Below, piece after piece: positions 33,382 through 43,374 of a DNA stretch of 64,000 bases. The position numbers and the translations under genes were made by a program. The DNA comes from Enterovibrio norvegicus DSM 15893 (lineage in GTDB: Bacteria > Pseudomonadota > Gammaproteobacteria > Enterobacterales > Vibrionaceae). A model generated the notes under the pieces. The model searched no databases. It was not told the origin of the DNA and worked only from the letters and a program-made list of their open reading frames with translations. The stretch spans positions 169,669-233,668 of the forward strand of contig NZ_FOWR01000001.1 in assembly GCF_900115495.1 (NCBI RefSeq), written 5' to 3'. Position 1 is the first letter of the stretch. Each line of letters begins with the position of its first letter.

Positions 33382-34230
33382 TTAGGGATTCTGGTCGAGG
33401 TGCTTTGCAAGAAATGACAGTACGGTGGTTTCGTATTGATGTGTATTGAACTGATGCAAATCAACATGTGCAGCACCTTCCATCACATTGAGGTATTTCG
33501 GCTCGGGCGCATTGTCAAAAAGCATAAGGACTTCGTATAAGAAGGTTCTTTTGTCCTTGTCGCCTTGTATGAAGAGCACTGGCGCATTGAGATGTTTAAC
33601 AGCCTCGGCAGGTTGAAGTTGATGAAGTTCCACGCCCAGTCGGAGCGGGATTTGTTCGTATAGAAGGGGAGCCAACGCGGAGGGATAATGACGGCTGTAA
33701 AGCGCAAGGCGATTCTCGACGGCCTGCTCAATGCTGGAATAGACAGACTCTAAGATATACGCGTCTACCGGAACGGCACGCTCTCCCAATATTGCAGCTG
33801 CGCCACCAAGGGAAACACCCAGCGCCGCGATCTGTTGGCAGGCTTTGGTTTCTTTTAAATAGCGCACTGCAGAATGCGCGTTGTGCGATTCGAGATACCC
33901 ATAGGAGAGATGTTCTCCTGGTGTTTCTCCGTGCGCTTGAAAATCTATGGCGAGCGCCGCGTATCCGTGTGTGGTCAGAAACTTGGCGCGTTCTACCATG
34001 TCACGCTTTGAACCGCGATTCCCGTGTAAAAGCAACACGCAGGCTTTACGGGCTTCTACAGGAAAATACCACGCGCTAATGGTGTTTATCGTGACGTTTT
34101 CCACCGTTGGCGCATCCGCTGGGAGATGCACCGTTTGATTTGCGGGCGATGAAAGCTTGGAGCCTAACAGCCAGAAGGCACCGAGCACGACAGCAAATAA
34201 TGCACAGAGTAAGCAGCCGACTTTCTTCAC
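33382..34230 (-). CDS. membrane-anchored alpha/beta hydrolase
   Basis: 282 residues with an N-terminal hydrophobic anchor or signal (residues 4-22). LLLHGNRGSK is the oxyanion region, GVSLGGAA the nucleophile elbow, GDKDKR the probable acid loop and AAHVDLH the His. It belongs to the YqkD/BAAT-like hydrolase group. Likely in the periplasm or on the inner membrane; substrate unknown. Confidence 0.83.
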   Translation of the reverse strand: MKKVGCLLCALFAVVLGAFWLLGSKLSSPANQTVHLPADAPTVENVTINTISAWYFPVEARKACVLLLHGNRGSKRDMVERAKFLTTHGYAALAIDFQAHGETPGEHLSYGYLESHNAHSAVRYLKETKACQQIAALGVSLGGAAAILGERAVPVDAYILESVYSSIEQAVENRLALYSRHYPSALAPLLYEQIPLRLGVELHQLQPAEAVKHLNAPVLFIQGDKDKRTFLYEVLMLFDNAPEPKYLNVMEGAAHVDLHQFNTHQYETTVLSFLAKHLDQNP

Positions 34231-34269
34231 ATTCGTCTCTCTACGTTTTTCACTAACTGTGCATGTGAA

Positions 34270-35655
34270 CTAAACAACCTCGATATACCCCATCAGTCCA
34301 GTTTTCATGTGCTCAATCACGTGGCAGTGATACATCCATTTCCCAGGGTTATCGGCAACAAACGCGGCTTTCGCACTGCCATTCTTTCCAAGCAAGACAG
34401 TGTCAGTATGGAAAGGCTCGTCGAGTTTTATTCCGTCGAGTTCCAACACAGTAAAGGTATGACCGTGAAGGTGGATAGGGTGGTGATATTGCGTCACGTT
34501 TTTCAAATCGAAGATATACGTCTTCCCCAGCTCTAGTGTTGCAAGCGGGGCGGGAATAGAGTTTTTGTTCATGCCTTCCCATGCCCGTTTGTTCATGAGC
34601 CAGAATTTGGAATCAACCTTGCCGTCTTTCTTGGTCGGTGAAATAGCGCCTTCCCACTCAAACACGAAATCCATTTCTGACGCATTCTTTAAATCTAGAT
34701 CAGGCACAGGATTAAGGGGCAGAGCAGGCAGTGATGCCGGGGAGGAAATCTCAGAAGCGACAGATTCAAACGTGCACAAAGGGAAAGGAAAGCGGCCTTT
34801 CATGTATTGCACATAGACTTTTTCACCTTGTTTGGGTGCATGCAACGCAAGATCTAGGCGCATTCCTGGGCTGATTTTATGTTGCTCAAGAGGGTAAGGC
34901 GTTTTGATTGGATTGCCATCAATGGCCACCACCCAGGCTTCTGCACCTTTTATGGCGATTGGATACGTGAGCGTGTTATCCACGTTGGCAATGCGCAAAC
35001 GGGTTGTGGCATTTTCTCTCAATGAATAGACAGGTTCGTGCTTGCCGTTAACGGTTCCCCATTCACCGGGCGTGCCCATTCTCGCGCTATAACGCGGGAT
35101 CATCAGTTGCTTCCATTGACCTTGTTGGTCAAGGTGCCAGTGTTTGAGGAGCAGGGTATGTTCCTCTTCGAACAACACAGGCTCGGCTTCTTCCACGATG
35201 ATCGCGCCCACCAATCCTTTGCCGAGTTGCACCACGCTATTTACGTGGGGGTGATACCAGAACGTGCCTGCATCCGGCGGGGTGAAGCGATATACAAAGG
35301 TCTCACCTTGCATGATCGGTGGTTGACTGAGAAATGGCACACCATCCATTTCAATGGGAATGCGCAGGCCATGCCAATGGATAGTGGTAGGTTCTTTGAG
35401 TTTGTTGGTGAAAATGATGGTGACGGGCTCACCTTGCCGGCAACGTAACGTAGGCGCAGGTATTTGGCCATCAAACCCCAGAACATCGGTTTGAAAACCA
35501 TCAACGATCTCTGCCGTTGCTTCTTCCGCGGTCAGTTCATAAATCCAACCTTCTTTGTTGCTTTTGCGTGTGTTGGCGAGCGAAAGTGTTGGCAGTGCAA
35601 AGTAAGATGAAATAGCGGCACCTGCTTGTAACAGCTGTCGACGGCGAAAATCCAT
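34270..35655 (-). CDS. multicopper oxidase with Tat signal
   Basis: About 461 residues. The twin-arginine signal (RRRQLLQAGAAISS) exports the folded protein. All four copper motifs are visible: TIHWHGLRI, FWYHPHVNS, HPIHLHGHTF and MYHCHVIEHMKTGLMGY, the last giving the Cys and type 1 Met/Leu ligands. It resembles laccase/CueO-type oxidases that detoxify Cu(I) or oxidise metals and phenols, but no Met-rich segment like that of CueO is seen. ATG at 35655 or 35661. Monocistronic as far as visible. Confidence 0.9.
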   Translation of the reverse strand: MDFRRRQLLQAGAAISSYFALPTLSLANTRKSNKEGWIYELTAEEATAEIVDGFQTDVLGFDGQIPAPTLRCRQGEPVTIIFTNKLKEPTTIHWHGLRIPIEMDGVPFLSQPPIMQGETFVYRFTPPDAGTFWYHPHVNSVVQLGKGLVGAIIVEEAEPVLFEEEHTLLLKHWHLDQQGQWKQLMIPRYSARMGTPGEWGTVNGKHEPVYSLRENATTRLRIANVDNTLTYPIAIKGAEAWVVAIDGNPIKTPYPLEQHKISPGMRLDLALHAPKQGEKVYVQYMKGRFPFPLCTFESVASEISSPASLPALPLNPVPDLDLKNASEMDFVFEWEGAISPTKKDGKVDSKFWLMNKRAWEGMNKNSIPAPLATLELGKTYIFDLKNVTQYHHPIHLHGHTFTVLELDGIKLDEPFHTDTVLLGKNGSAKAAFVADNPGKWMYHCHVIEHMKTGLMGYIEVV

Positions 35656-35869
35656 GCTCATTTTCCCTATGTCCCTAATCTGCTACTCACGCTATCACAG
35701 AAAGGCAATTGATTTTGTTGATGCTTTAAAACAAATGAGAACTATTTACGTATTAAGGGGTGAGCGTCTTTCTAAACGGAGCAGGGTGCATCACTGTATC
35801 AATATTGCCTCATTGCGTTGCGATGAAGCCTATTAGGCTTTGTGGAATGAGTCGTGAGGGAGCGCAATA

Positions 35870-37132
35870 ATGCTAGACCATTCTGTTCGAGAGTATGTGG
35901 CTGAAAAATTGGCTGCGATGGGGTTAAACACTGATCCCTATGGCAATGAGCCGACATTGATTTTTATCGTCGCAGCGATTGGTGTTGCGCTTGTTAGTTA
36001 CCTCATTGTACATCGCGTGATCGTGCGTTCTGTGAACATTGTGCTTAGTCGAACCAATGAAACTTGGGGTTCAAACTTGGCAAAGCATGAGGTGCTGGAA
36101 AAAGTGGCACTCCTTGTGCCGCTCATGATTTTGGAACTCCTGGTCCCCCCCATTATTAGTCAGCACCCGCTGGTGGCAACCGTCACTGATCGCATTTTGA
36201 GCGTGATGGTGTTGGTGATGTTCATTTGGACGATCTTCGCACTTCTTGATGCACTCAATGACATTGCTAACGCCAAAGGCATGACACGTCGAATGCCCAT
36301 AAAGAGCTTCGTGCAGTTGATAAAGCTGTTCCTGTTCTTTGTTGGGATAGTGGTGTCTATTTCCATTTTTGCTGATGAATCGCCCATCATCTTCTTGAGC
36401 GGTTTAGGTGTTGCGACGGGCTTAGTAATGTTGGTGTTCAAAGACACCATCTTAGGCTTTGTCGCAGGGATTCAGTTATCTGCAAACCGCATGGTGAGTT
36501 TGAACGATTGGATTGAGATGGATGATTTTGGTGCGAGTGGCTCGGTAGAAGAAATCTCTCTCACCACGGTTAAGGTGCGTAATTTCGACAATACCGTGTC
36601 GATGCTGCCAGCCTATGCCTTAGTGCAAAACGCATTTATCAATTGGCAGGGGATGTCTGATTCCGGAGGGCGTCGGATCATGCGTGCGATAAACATTGAT
36701 CAAACCTCCATTCGTTTTATGGAAGACGCCGAAATTGAATCACTGAAAGAGATCCGCATTTTGCGGGAGTATCTGTTCGAGAGAACCAAAGAGATTAGTG
36801 AGTTTAACGAGAACATAGATGATATTCCCCATGTGGCGAACACTCGCCATATGACAAATATCGGTGTTTTTCGGGCGTACCTAACCACTTACCTGCGTTC
36901 TCATAAGGATATTCACCCCTATATGTTGTTCATGGTGCGCCAACTGGCGCCTACAGCAGAGGGTCTGCCTTTGCAAATCTATGCATTTACGAACAGTACT
37001 GATTGGGTGTTTTATGAAGGGGTGCAAGCTGACATCTTTGACCATATTTATTCGATCATGCCGATATTTGGTTTACGCCCATTTCAAGCGTTTGGTGGTA
37101 GCGATGCCAGTAAGATTGGCACTGGTGGATGA
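35870..37132 (+). CDS. mechanosensitive channel, MscS family (YbdG/MscM-like)
   Basis: 420 residues with about five membrane helices. The last helix (FLSGLGVATGLVMLVFKDTILGFVAGIQLSANR in pieces) is the pore helix, followed by the beta domain VSLNDWIEMDDFGASGSVEEISLTTVKVRNFDNT. Length and C-terminal domain match E. coli YbdG. Inner membrane, osmotic safety valve. A GAGGGAG ribosome site precedes the ATG. Confidence 0.92.
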   Translation: MLDHSVREYVAEKLAAMGLNTDPYGNEPTLIFIVAAIGVALVSYLIVHRVIVRSVNIVLSRTNETWGSNLAKHEVLEKVALLVPLMILELLVPPIISQHPLVATVTDRILSVMVLVMFIWTIFALLDALNDIANAKGMTRRMPIKSFVQLIKLFLFFVGIVVSISIFADESPIIFLSGLGVATGLVMLVFKDTILGFVAGIQLSANRMVSLNDWIEMDDFGASGSVEEISLTTVKVRNFDNTVSMLPAYALVQNAFINWQGMSDSGGRRIMRAINIDQTSIRFMEDAEIESLKEIRILREYLFERTKEISEFNENIDDIPHVANTRHMTNIGVFRAYLTTYLRSHKDIHPYMLFMVRQLAPTAEGLPLQIYAFTNSTDWVFYEGVQADIFDHIYSIMPIFGLRPFQAFGGSDASKIGTGG

Positions 37133-37342
37133 GGGTTTCTTAACCATAAACTGTCACATAAATGAGAGTTTTGCGCATTAATCGTGTTGAACGTGGCGAA
37201 AAGTGCAAAGAGGCTATAAACATTTTCTAATGATGCCGTTCTAATAAGTAACAGCGGCACAACCTCAAAAGTCATTATGTCTTTTGGTGGTGTTTCACGC
37301 ACTAACTGAATGTAGGAATATTGAAGAATCGAAGGGCAGACA

Positions 37343-37534
37343 ATGAAGCTGAAACGTTATCGTCCGAATGACAACGCAGATGCAGTATTGGAAACAAAAG
37401 TCATTAATGGCGTTTACGTCATGGAGCGACGCCGTCCGTCAGAGCGACGTAAACAACGCCGGAAGTTTGCGGGCTATGATCGCCGTGCTGCGGCAGATCG
37501 TCGTCATCTTCGCAGTATTGATGAGTTTGTTTAA
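37343..37534 (+). CDS. small basic protein, unknown
   Basis: 63 residues, very rich in Arg (RRRPSERRKQRRKFAGYDRR). It starts about 10 bases after AAGGGCAG. A composition of this kind suggests RNA or membrane association, but I recognise no family. The frame is isolated between MscS and an acetyltransferase. Confidence 0.5.
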   Translation: MKLKRYRPNDNADAVLETKVINGVYVMERRRPSERRKQRRKFAGYDRRAAADRRHLRSIDEFV

Positions 37535-37587
37535 AGGCTCCTCGGCCTAGTAGCAAACTCATCCACCTATCTTGTTTTTGCTGCCTC

Positions 37588-38004
37588 TCATGCCCACACA
37601 AAGTGATGCGCGATGGTTTTGAACTCTTCGCGTTGAAAGAAAATGTGCGCTTTAAAACGTTGGATTTCTGAATCAACGTGGATTTGTTTGCAGCCATGCT
37701 CTGCAGCATGGTGTTTAAGCCACGCCATCAATACGTTTCCCACCCCTTGCGAGCGATGGTTTTCGTTTGTCACCAAATCATCGATATAAATATGTTTTCC
37801 CCACGCGAGACTTTCACGCACTTCAAAACCCACGACGGCCAGCACAATGTTGTCTGACTTCACGTAGGCGAGTTGATAGCCACTTTGTTGTTGTCTTTTT
37901 ATTTGTGCGGCGAGTGCGTCTTGCGAGATATGGGGGCGAAGCTGAGTGAGTACATCCAGTACCTGAGCGCGATCAGCGTTGTCTTCGAAAAACGTAACGT
38001 CCAT
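37588..38004 (-). CDS. GNAT-family N-acetyltransferase
   Basis: 138 residues. The acetyl-CoA motif is ENHRSQGVGNVLMAWLKHHA (R/QxxGxG/A form), preceded by IYIDDLVTN, as in GCN5-related acetyltransferases. Small-molecule or protein substrate unknown. A structured inverted repeat lies just upstream of its start. Confidence 0.88.
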   Translation of the reverse strand: MDVTFFEDNADRAQVLDVLTQLRPHISQDALAAQIKRQQQSGYQLAYVKSDNIVLAVVGFEVRESLAWGKHIYIDDLVTNENHRSQGVGNVLMAWLKHHAAEHGCKQIHVDSEIQRFKAHIFFQREEFKTIAHHFVWA

Positions 38005-38041
38005 GGTGGCCTCGATAAGAATGGGCTATTTGAAGAAGGGT

Positions 38042-38093
38042 GCTGTCGGGCATTTGGTGGTATCGGCACCAGTTGTAGGGTACGCCCGACAGC
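38042..38093. repeat. 52-bp inverted repeat upstream of acetyltransferase gene
   Basis: Perfect ten-base arms GCTGTCGGGC and GCCCGACAGC; the 32-base interior has a further GGTG/CACC pairing. No T run follows, so it is not an ordinary terminator. It would lie in the 5' leader of the minus-strand GNAT gene. Confidence 0.75.
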
Positions 38094-38295
38094 GTGTTTG
38101 ATGCAGCGAGATTATCACCTAACTTTATGAAATCCAGTGAAATAACACGCGCTATAAGCGTGTATGTTCATATTTTTGCGGTGGACGACTGTTTCGAAAT
38201 AGACGTATTGACGGCATGGTCAATATGGTGTTGTTTCTATTAGATATTTACGCCATATTGATCACATTATGAGAGATTGCTGAGGGAAGTGAGAC

Positions 38296-38736
38296 ATGGA
38301 AATCAAACCAATCAGTTGGCAAGAGGCGCTTCCTTTGCGGCATCAAGTGCTTTGGCCGAATGAGCCGCCAGCGTTTTCGAAAGTGGAAGGCGACGAAGAT
38401 GCTTTGCACTACGGGGCATTTCTCGATGGAGAAATTGTTTGCGTGGCATCGATACACTTTTCGTCTGAATTCACTGATGCACACAATAAAACCAAAAATG
38501 CGCGATTGAGGAAATTTGCCACCTCACAAGCACATCAAGGGCAGGGAATTGGCTCGTTGATGTTGAAAAGGATACTGACCGACTTGAAACAGGAAGGGGT
38601 GAGTATCTTTTGGTGTGACGCGAGGGAAACGGCGATGGGTCTCTATGAGAGGTTCGGCATGCATGCAGAAGGCGAGCGGTTTTATAAAGGTGACATCCCA
38701 TATTTTCGAATGAGCAAGAACGTTGAGAATGCCTAG
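38296..38736 (+). CDS. GNAT-family N-acetyltransferase
   Basis: 146 residues. LRKFATSQAHQGQGIGSLMLKRIL is the acetyl-CoA site and WCDARETAMGLYERFGMH the following family segment; it starts like the ElaA/YitI group (WQEALPLRHQVLWP). Monocistronic; substrate unknown. Confidence 0.88.
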   Translation: MEIKPISWQEALPLRHQVLWPNEPPAFSKVEGDEDALHYGAFLDGEIVCVASIHFSSEFTDAHNKTKNARLRKFATSQAHQGQGIGSLMLKRILTDLKQEGVSIFWCDARETAMGLYERFGMHAEGERFYKGDIPYFRMSKNVENA

Positions 38737-38925
38737 GTCATGAAAATCCGTCACAACCGAAAAGGGGATGGCGTGAAAGCGTACAATAAAACTGTGGGTT
38801 GCTCCTTAGGTTTGTAAGCTTATTGATACTAATAGAAAAAGCCTTCTGCTGTTTCGAAAACACCGCCTTCTTTTGCGATAGCATGTCGCCTGTATGCAAG
38901 GGAGTGTGTTTTAGGGAGAAGGTCG

Positions 38926-41690
38926 TTGTTAGCGTTTATTTCGTGTGTTTTGGCTATCGTTGCTATTTTGGTCGCCATAAAAGCGTCAAACCGTACGTTT
39001 CGATTGGAAAAGGAACTGTCGGATCTTAAAGCGACGCTGCAAGATGCTAAATTGTCCGACACCTCAAATGTGCCTGTAAGTTTTCCTCGTGCAAGTACAT
39101 CGCCATCCAAAGCGATCAATCCTGACGCTGCTGTCACTGAGAGCAGAGCGACGCCTAGTGATGAATCGTTACGCCAAGCTCAATACAAACAGCAGCAAAC
39201 GATACCTTCTCACTACCAAGCCGTTAAACCTACATCACCTAACGTTACGTCTGTTGCGCATTCTGCTGCGAAGACACCATCTTCACCGCTTTCTGATGCC
39301 GCCAACCTTGCCAAAGAGCGTGCTTCAACAAACACCCTGAATGATCTTGATACCGTCTTTGACCGTGGGCTACGAAAACTGATCGCGAGCTTTCAGGAAA
39401 ACTGGCTGGTCTGGGTGGGCGCCATTGCCATGCTCATTGGTGGTGGATACTTGGTTCAAGTTATCGGTAGTCGCATCGAATTCTCCCCAGTTATGCGTGT
39501 CGCTATCGCCTTTACACTTTCCGCACTCACCATCGCTGTGGGGGAGTGGTTTCACCGAAGAGAACAGAAAGACGAAACCCAAGGGAAAAGGGCATCAAGT
39601 TTCTCGTATGTGCCTGCGGCAATCACAGGGACGGGTTTAACGGGTATCTATTGCACTGTCATCTTCGCTTTTGTTGTTTACCAAATGCTCGCCCCCACCA
39701 CCTCCTTAGTGATCCTCGCCACCGCAGCGTTTTCGAGCCTTGCTTTATCATTACGCCAAGGCCCTTTAATGGCGGTACTTGGGCTTGTTGGCGGCTATTC
39801 GGCACCGCTGTGGATTGGCGGTACTGTGATCCGAATTACTTCTTGCTTGGTGGCTATATTGCAGCGATCACGTTGGCGGGAACCGTGTTAATGCAACGAG
39901 TAAAGCATGCATGGTTAACCCTCAGTATTGCTGTGCCGCATGTGCTCTGGATGGTGATATTGATTGAGGCGGTGCCGCAAACACAGCTGTTTGTGTGGCT
40001 GTCTGTCTTCCTGACCTTCACACTCTATGTGTTGTTTGCCGTGCCGCGATTGGGCTGGTTGCTTGATGTCCGTTATCGTCATGGCCAAACCACGTTAACC
40101 CATCATCCTGTTGTGATGTCGATAGCGACGGTGTTGCTGCTGTTTTGGTCAACAGAGCAATTTGATGTTATGTCTGGCATCGAGATGCTGTATCTCTATG
40201 GTTTTTTGATGGTTACGCTTTGGCTACCCGCGCTGAGAAAGGGCATTGCCCCTAGGATCTTTCAAGGTGTGTCCGTGGTCGTTGCTGTGTCACTGCTGAT
40301 ATTGTCTTTTAGTATGAAGGCGTTTGATTGGTGGTTGTCTGATCGTGAGATTTTGATGTGTTTAGGGGTCAGCACCATGCTGGTTGCCTTACGCACAGTC
40401 GCACAGTATTTAGGCGGAGATCGTTCTGTTCCATCACGGGTTTTATTGGTTGTTCTCGCCCCGATCATGACGATACTCACGCTCGGGTATGTTGACGTGC
40501 TGATGGCAGAACAATTGGTTTTCTGGAGCATGTTTACTGCTTTGGTCGCGGGTCTGTATGTGCAAATTGGCATACGAGTACCTGCATTAACCGAGGATGT
40601 CTCAGCCTGTGTGCATGGTATGTTAGCGGCGTTGTCGTTTGTCTGGTTTGACGATGCAACATTGACGTTCGCGATTTCCGCGCAAGTGGCCGTGATGGCG
40701 TTGCAGGCGCAATATGGCATCTTCCGTCCTGCCTATTGGGCGATAAAAGTCGCGATGAGTTTGCTGGTGGTTCGCCTTACGCTCCTGCCGTTTATTCCTG
40801 ATTGGCAGCCACAAGATGGGGGGGATTGGAGTTGGGTACTTCTCAGCTACTTGCCGTCGTTAGCTTTGTTGGCATACGCAAGGGTTGTGCTGCGCAATAC
40901 ACAAGCAGACATTGCTAACTGGTTTGAAGGGGCCTTCTTGCATGTGTTCCTTGTCGCCTTGTTTACGCAGACTAACTACTGGCTGACGGGCAGCTATGGG
41001 TATGCCACGGAGATCGATTTCACTTCTTCGATAGTGTATGCAAACCAAGCCCTTGTGATGGCGCTTGTTTACGGTTATCGCAGTCAATTTGCCGATAAGC
41101 TATCGCTGGTGTATCGCGGATATGGCTACCTGTTGTTACTGGCATTTGTCGCGTTTGAAGTGCTGCTTAACACCATGGATTCACCGTTGATTCATGATCA
41201 TGTACTGGCCAGTGAATGGCCGATATTCAACATGCTGACATTGGGGTGGTTGCTGCCTGCGTCAGTGCTGTTTGGCGCGTATTTCTGCCGATTGAGTGCG
41301 TTGCAAATATCTCCACGCATTTATGCTGGATCAGGTCTTGCCTTGGTGGGAATCTGGTTGGGCATGTCGATTCGCCATTTCTGGCAACCATCGTCCATGA
41401 CTATCTTCAATTCAACCAGCATGGCAGAACTGTTCAGTTATTCGGTTGCGGGCCTCGTGGTCGGCGGTGTGTTGACTTGGGCTGGTGTGACACGTCAAGC
41501 ATTACATGTTCAGCGTGTTGGTCTTGTTTTGTTGGCGTGCGTGGCGGTGAAAGTGTTCTTGTGGGATGTCAGTTCGCTGGATGGTTTCTGGCGAGCGATC
41601 AGTTTCCTTGGCTTAGGTGCATCGTTGATCGGGTTGGGATGGCTTTTCCAAAAATTAAACAAATCGGTCTCTGAGAAGCCGTCAACGTGA
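38926..41690 (+). pseudogene. DUF2339 membrane protein, interrupted by a frameshift
   Basis: Two overlapping frames together give one DUF2339 protein of about 920 residues. The first (38926-39891, TTG start after GGGAGA) has an N-terminal helix, a coiled-coil/Ser-Pro linker and the first membrane helices up to GGYSAPLWIGG. The second frame carries on with DPNYFLLGGYIAA and over twenty more helices to 41690. The shift needs one missing base within about 39821-39832, near TACTGTGATCC. It may be a recent null mutation, an assembly error or, less likely, programmed shifting; the sequence there is not a slippery heptamer. DUF2339 proteins are large inner-membrane proteins of unknown function. Confidence 0.83.
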
Positions 41691-41955
41691 GGCGCTGTTT
41701 GATCGCGGTTTGTTGAAGGGCTTTGTCCACGACGATCGTCAGGAGAACGGCAAAAAGAGTGACGATAAGGTTGATGGCGAGAGAGGGCAATAGATGGTGA
41801 TAGTACGTCCAATTAATTGTCTATTACTCGTCTCTTTACTTTTCTGTTTGAAACAACGCGCGAGGTTCTTATCCTGATGTAGGTTTGGTAATCTACATCA
41901 AATAACGCGCACACCAGATTGAGCAGGCCGTGCTTAATTAGTTTTAGGAGAAAGC

Positions 41956-42240
41956 ATGTCGGTGAAGCAATTCTTAAGATCGATGAATCAGAAGTTAGCG
42001 GGAAAACTAACACAATCCAGCGAATTTCGAGAAAGAATGTGGATCGTGAATGTCCGTGAAAGTACGTTAAAGAACGAGGCCTTTGTGGTCAGTGAAGACA
42101 GCTTTTCTGAACCCATGCAATGGATGAGACGCCAAAACTATTCTGAGTACATGATCGATGAACTCAACCAGCTCAGGCTCTCCCAATCTATTAATTTCAC
42201 TGTCGGGAATGCTGAGCACTGCATACTGCGCGTAAAATGA
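41956..42240 (+). CDS. hypothetical protein
   Basis: 94 residues, starting 7 bases after AGGAG. No signal peptide or membrane helix; a conserved-looking central part with WMRRQNYSEYMIDELNQLRLS. I do not recognise it. Confidence 0.6.
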   Translation: MSVKQFLRSMNQKLAGKLTQSSEFRERMWIVNVRESTLKNEAFVVSEDSFSEPMQWMRRQNYSEYMIDELNQLRLSQSINFTVGNAEHCILRVK

Positions 42241-42529
42241 TCTCTTACTTTAATAGGCTGAGATTGGTCGCCTGCATGCCTGCGGCACTTACTCATTCCC
42301 CATAACTGCCATCTTGCTTCTTTCCCATACTCGCGTCAAAACATCAAACATCGTCATGCCGTGTTTCATTACAGGGCAAATTGATGAGGATTTTTGACTA
42401 TTCAGGACTCAATGTCTCAATTAATGGAAAAGAGTTGGCGATCTTAATACATGCTTAATAAAATCAAGATACTTTGATGTTTCATTTCTCACGTTCCTAT
42501 AAAGAACAAACGACAAACGGAAGGGTAGA

Positions 42530-43297
42530 ATGAAGGAAACACAATCAACGCTTATTCGTGGCTTTCATATCCTTGAAAAGATTGTGAAGGCAGACAAGCC
42601 GCTCTCCAGTGTTTATCTTGCAGAAGAGTTAGATCTCCCAAAACAAACCGTCCATCGCATTGCGCAACAACTCGAAGAAGAAGGGTTATTACAGCGGGAG
42701 CTTGATGGGAAACGTTTTACTGCAGGTCCCCGATTACGGAGTCTTGCTAGAGACACGTTAAAGAATTCCTCTATCAATGTGCACCGCTATACCATTCTTA
42801 AAGAACTGTCTGATGAGATCGGGGAGACTTGCAACCTGACCATTCTGGATGGCTATGAAATCTTATATTTAGAACGTGTCGAAACGAACTGGCCTTATCG
42901 TATTCACTTACCTGTCGGCACGCACTATCCGCTGCATTGCACCGCTTCGGGTAAATTGTTTCTTTCAGACATGAAACCGACCGCACGGAAGCGCTTGTTG
43001 AAAAGTATGTCGTTAACGCGTGAAACCGCGCAAACCATCACGGATATCGATCAATTGGAAACCCATTTAGCGAAGATCGCCGAAGATGGGGTCGGGATGG
43101 ATTCAGGCGAATTCCTTGATGACATGGTCGCGTTGGCTGTTCCTGTGATTGATAACGACAACCGTGTTGCGTTCACGGTGGCCGTTCATGCTCCTTCAAC
43201 TCGAAAAACGCCGGAAGAATTAAGGCAGTATTTGCCGTTGCTTCGCCGCGCTGCCCAACGTTTGGCGGTGGCTGAATTCGGTATCACTGACGAGTAA
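42530..43297 (+). CDS. IclR-family transcriptional regulator
   Basis: 255 residues with an N-terminal winged helix (LAEELDLPKQTVHRIAQQLEEEGLL in parts) and the C-terminal IclR effector domain (YPLHCTASGKLFLSDM). IclR proteins control catabolic operons. It is convergent with the GMC oxidoreductase and near TRAP system 3, so it probably controls those genes. Confidence 0.91.
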   Translation: MKETQSTLIRGFHILEKIVKADKPLSSVYLAEELDLPKQTVHRIAQQLEEEGLLQRELDGKRFTAGPRLRSLARDTLKNSSINVHRYTILKELSDEIGETCNLTILDGYEILYLERVETNWPYRIHLPVGTHYPLHCTASGKLFLSDMKPTARKRLLKSMSLTRETAQTITDIDQLETHLAKIAEDGVGMDSGEFLDDMVALAVPVIDNDNRVAFTVAVHAPSTRKTPEELRQYLPLLRRAAQRLAVAEFGITDE

Positions 43298-43374
43298 TCG
43301 GCAATGGCGGTATTCGGGTCAATCACCTGGTTACCGGCATCGCCATTTTCTGTGTTCGTAGATGGCGCTATTCG

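Noticed and set aside
38926-39891. The first DUF2339 frame as an independent short protein
   Set aside because: Its last 18 residues after the shift point do not resemble the family, whereas the second frame continues the protein directly.
41599-41790. Minus-strand frame with a hydrophobic N terminus after the DUF2339 gene
   Set aside because: It starts at TTG, overlaps the end of DUF2339 by about 90 bases and loses protein-like character there; at best a gene remnant.
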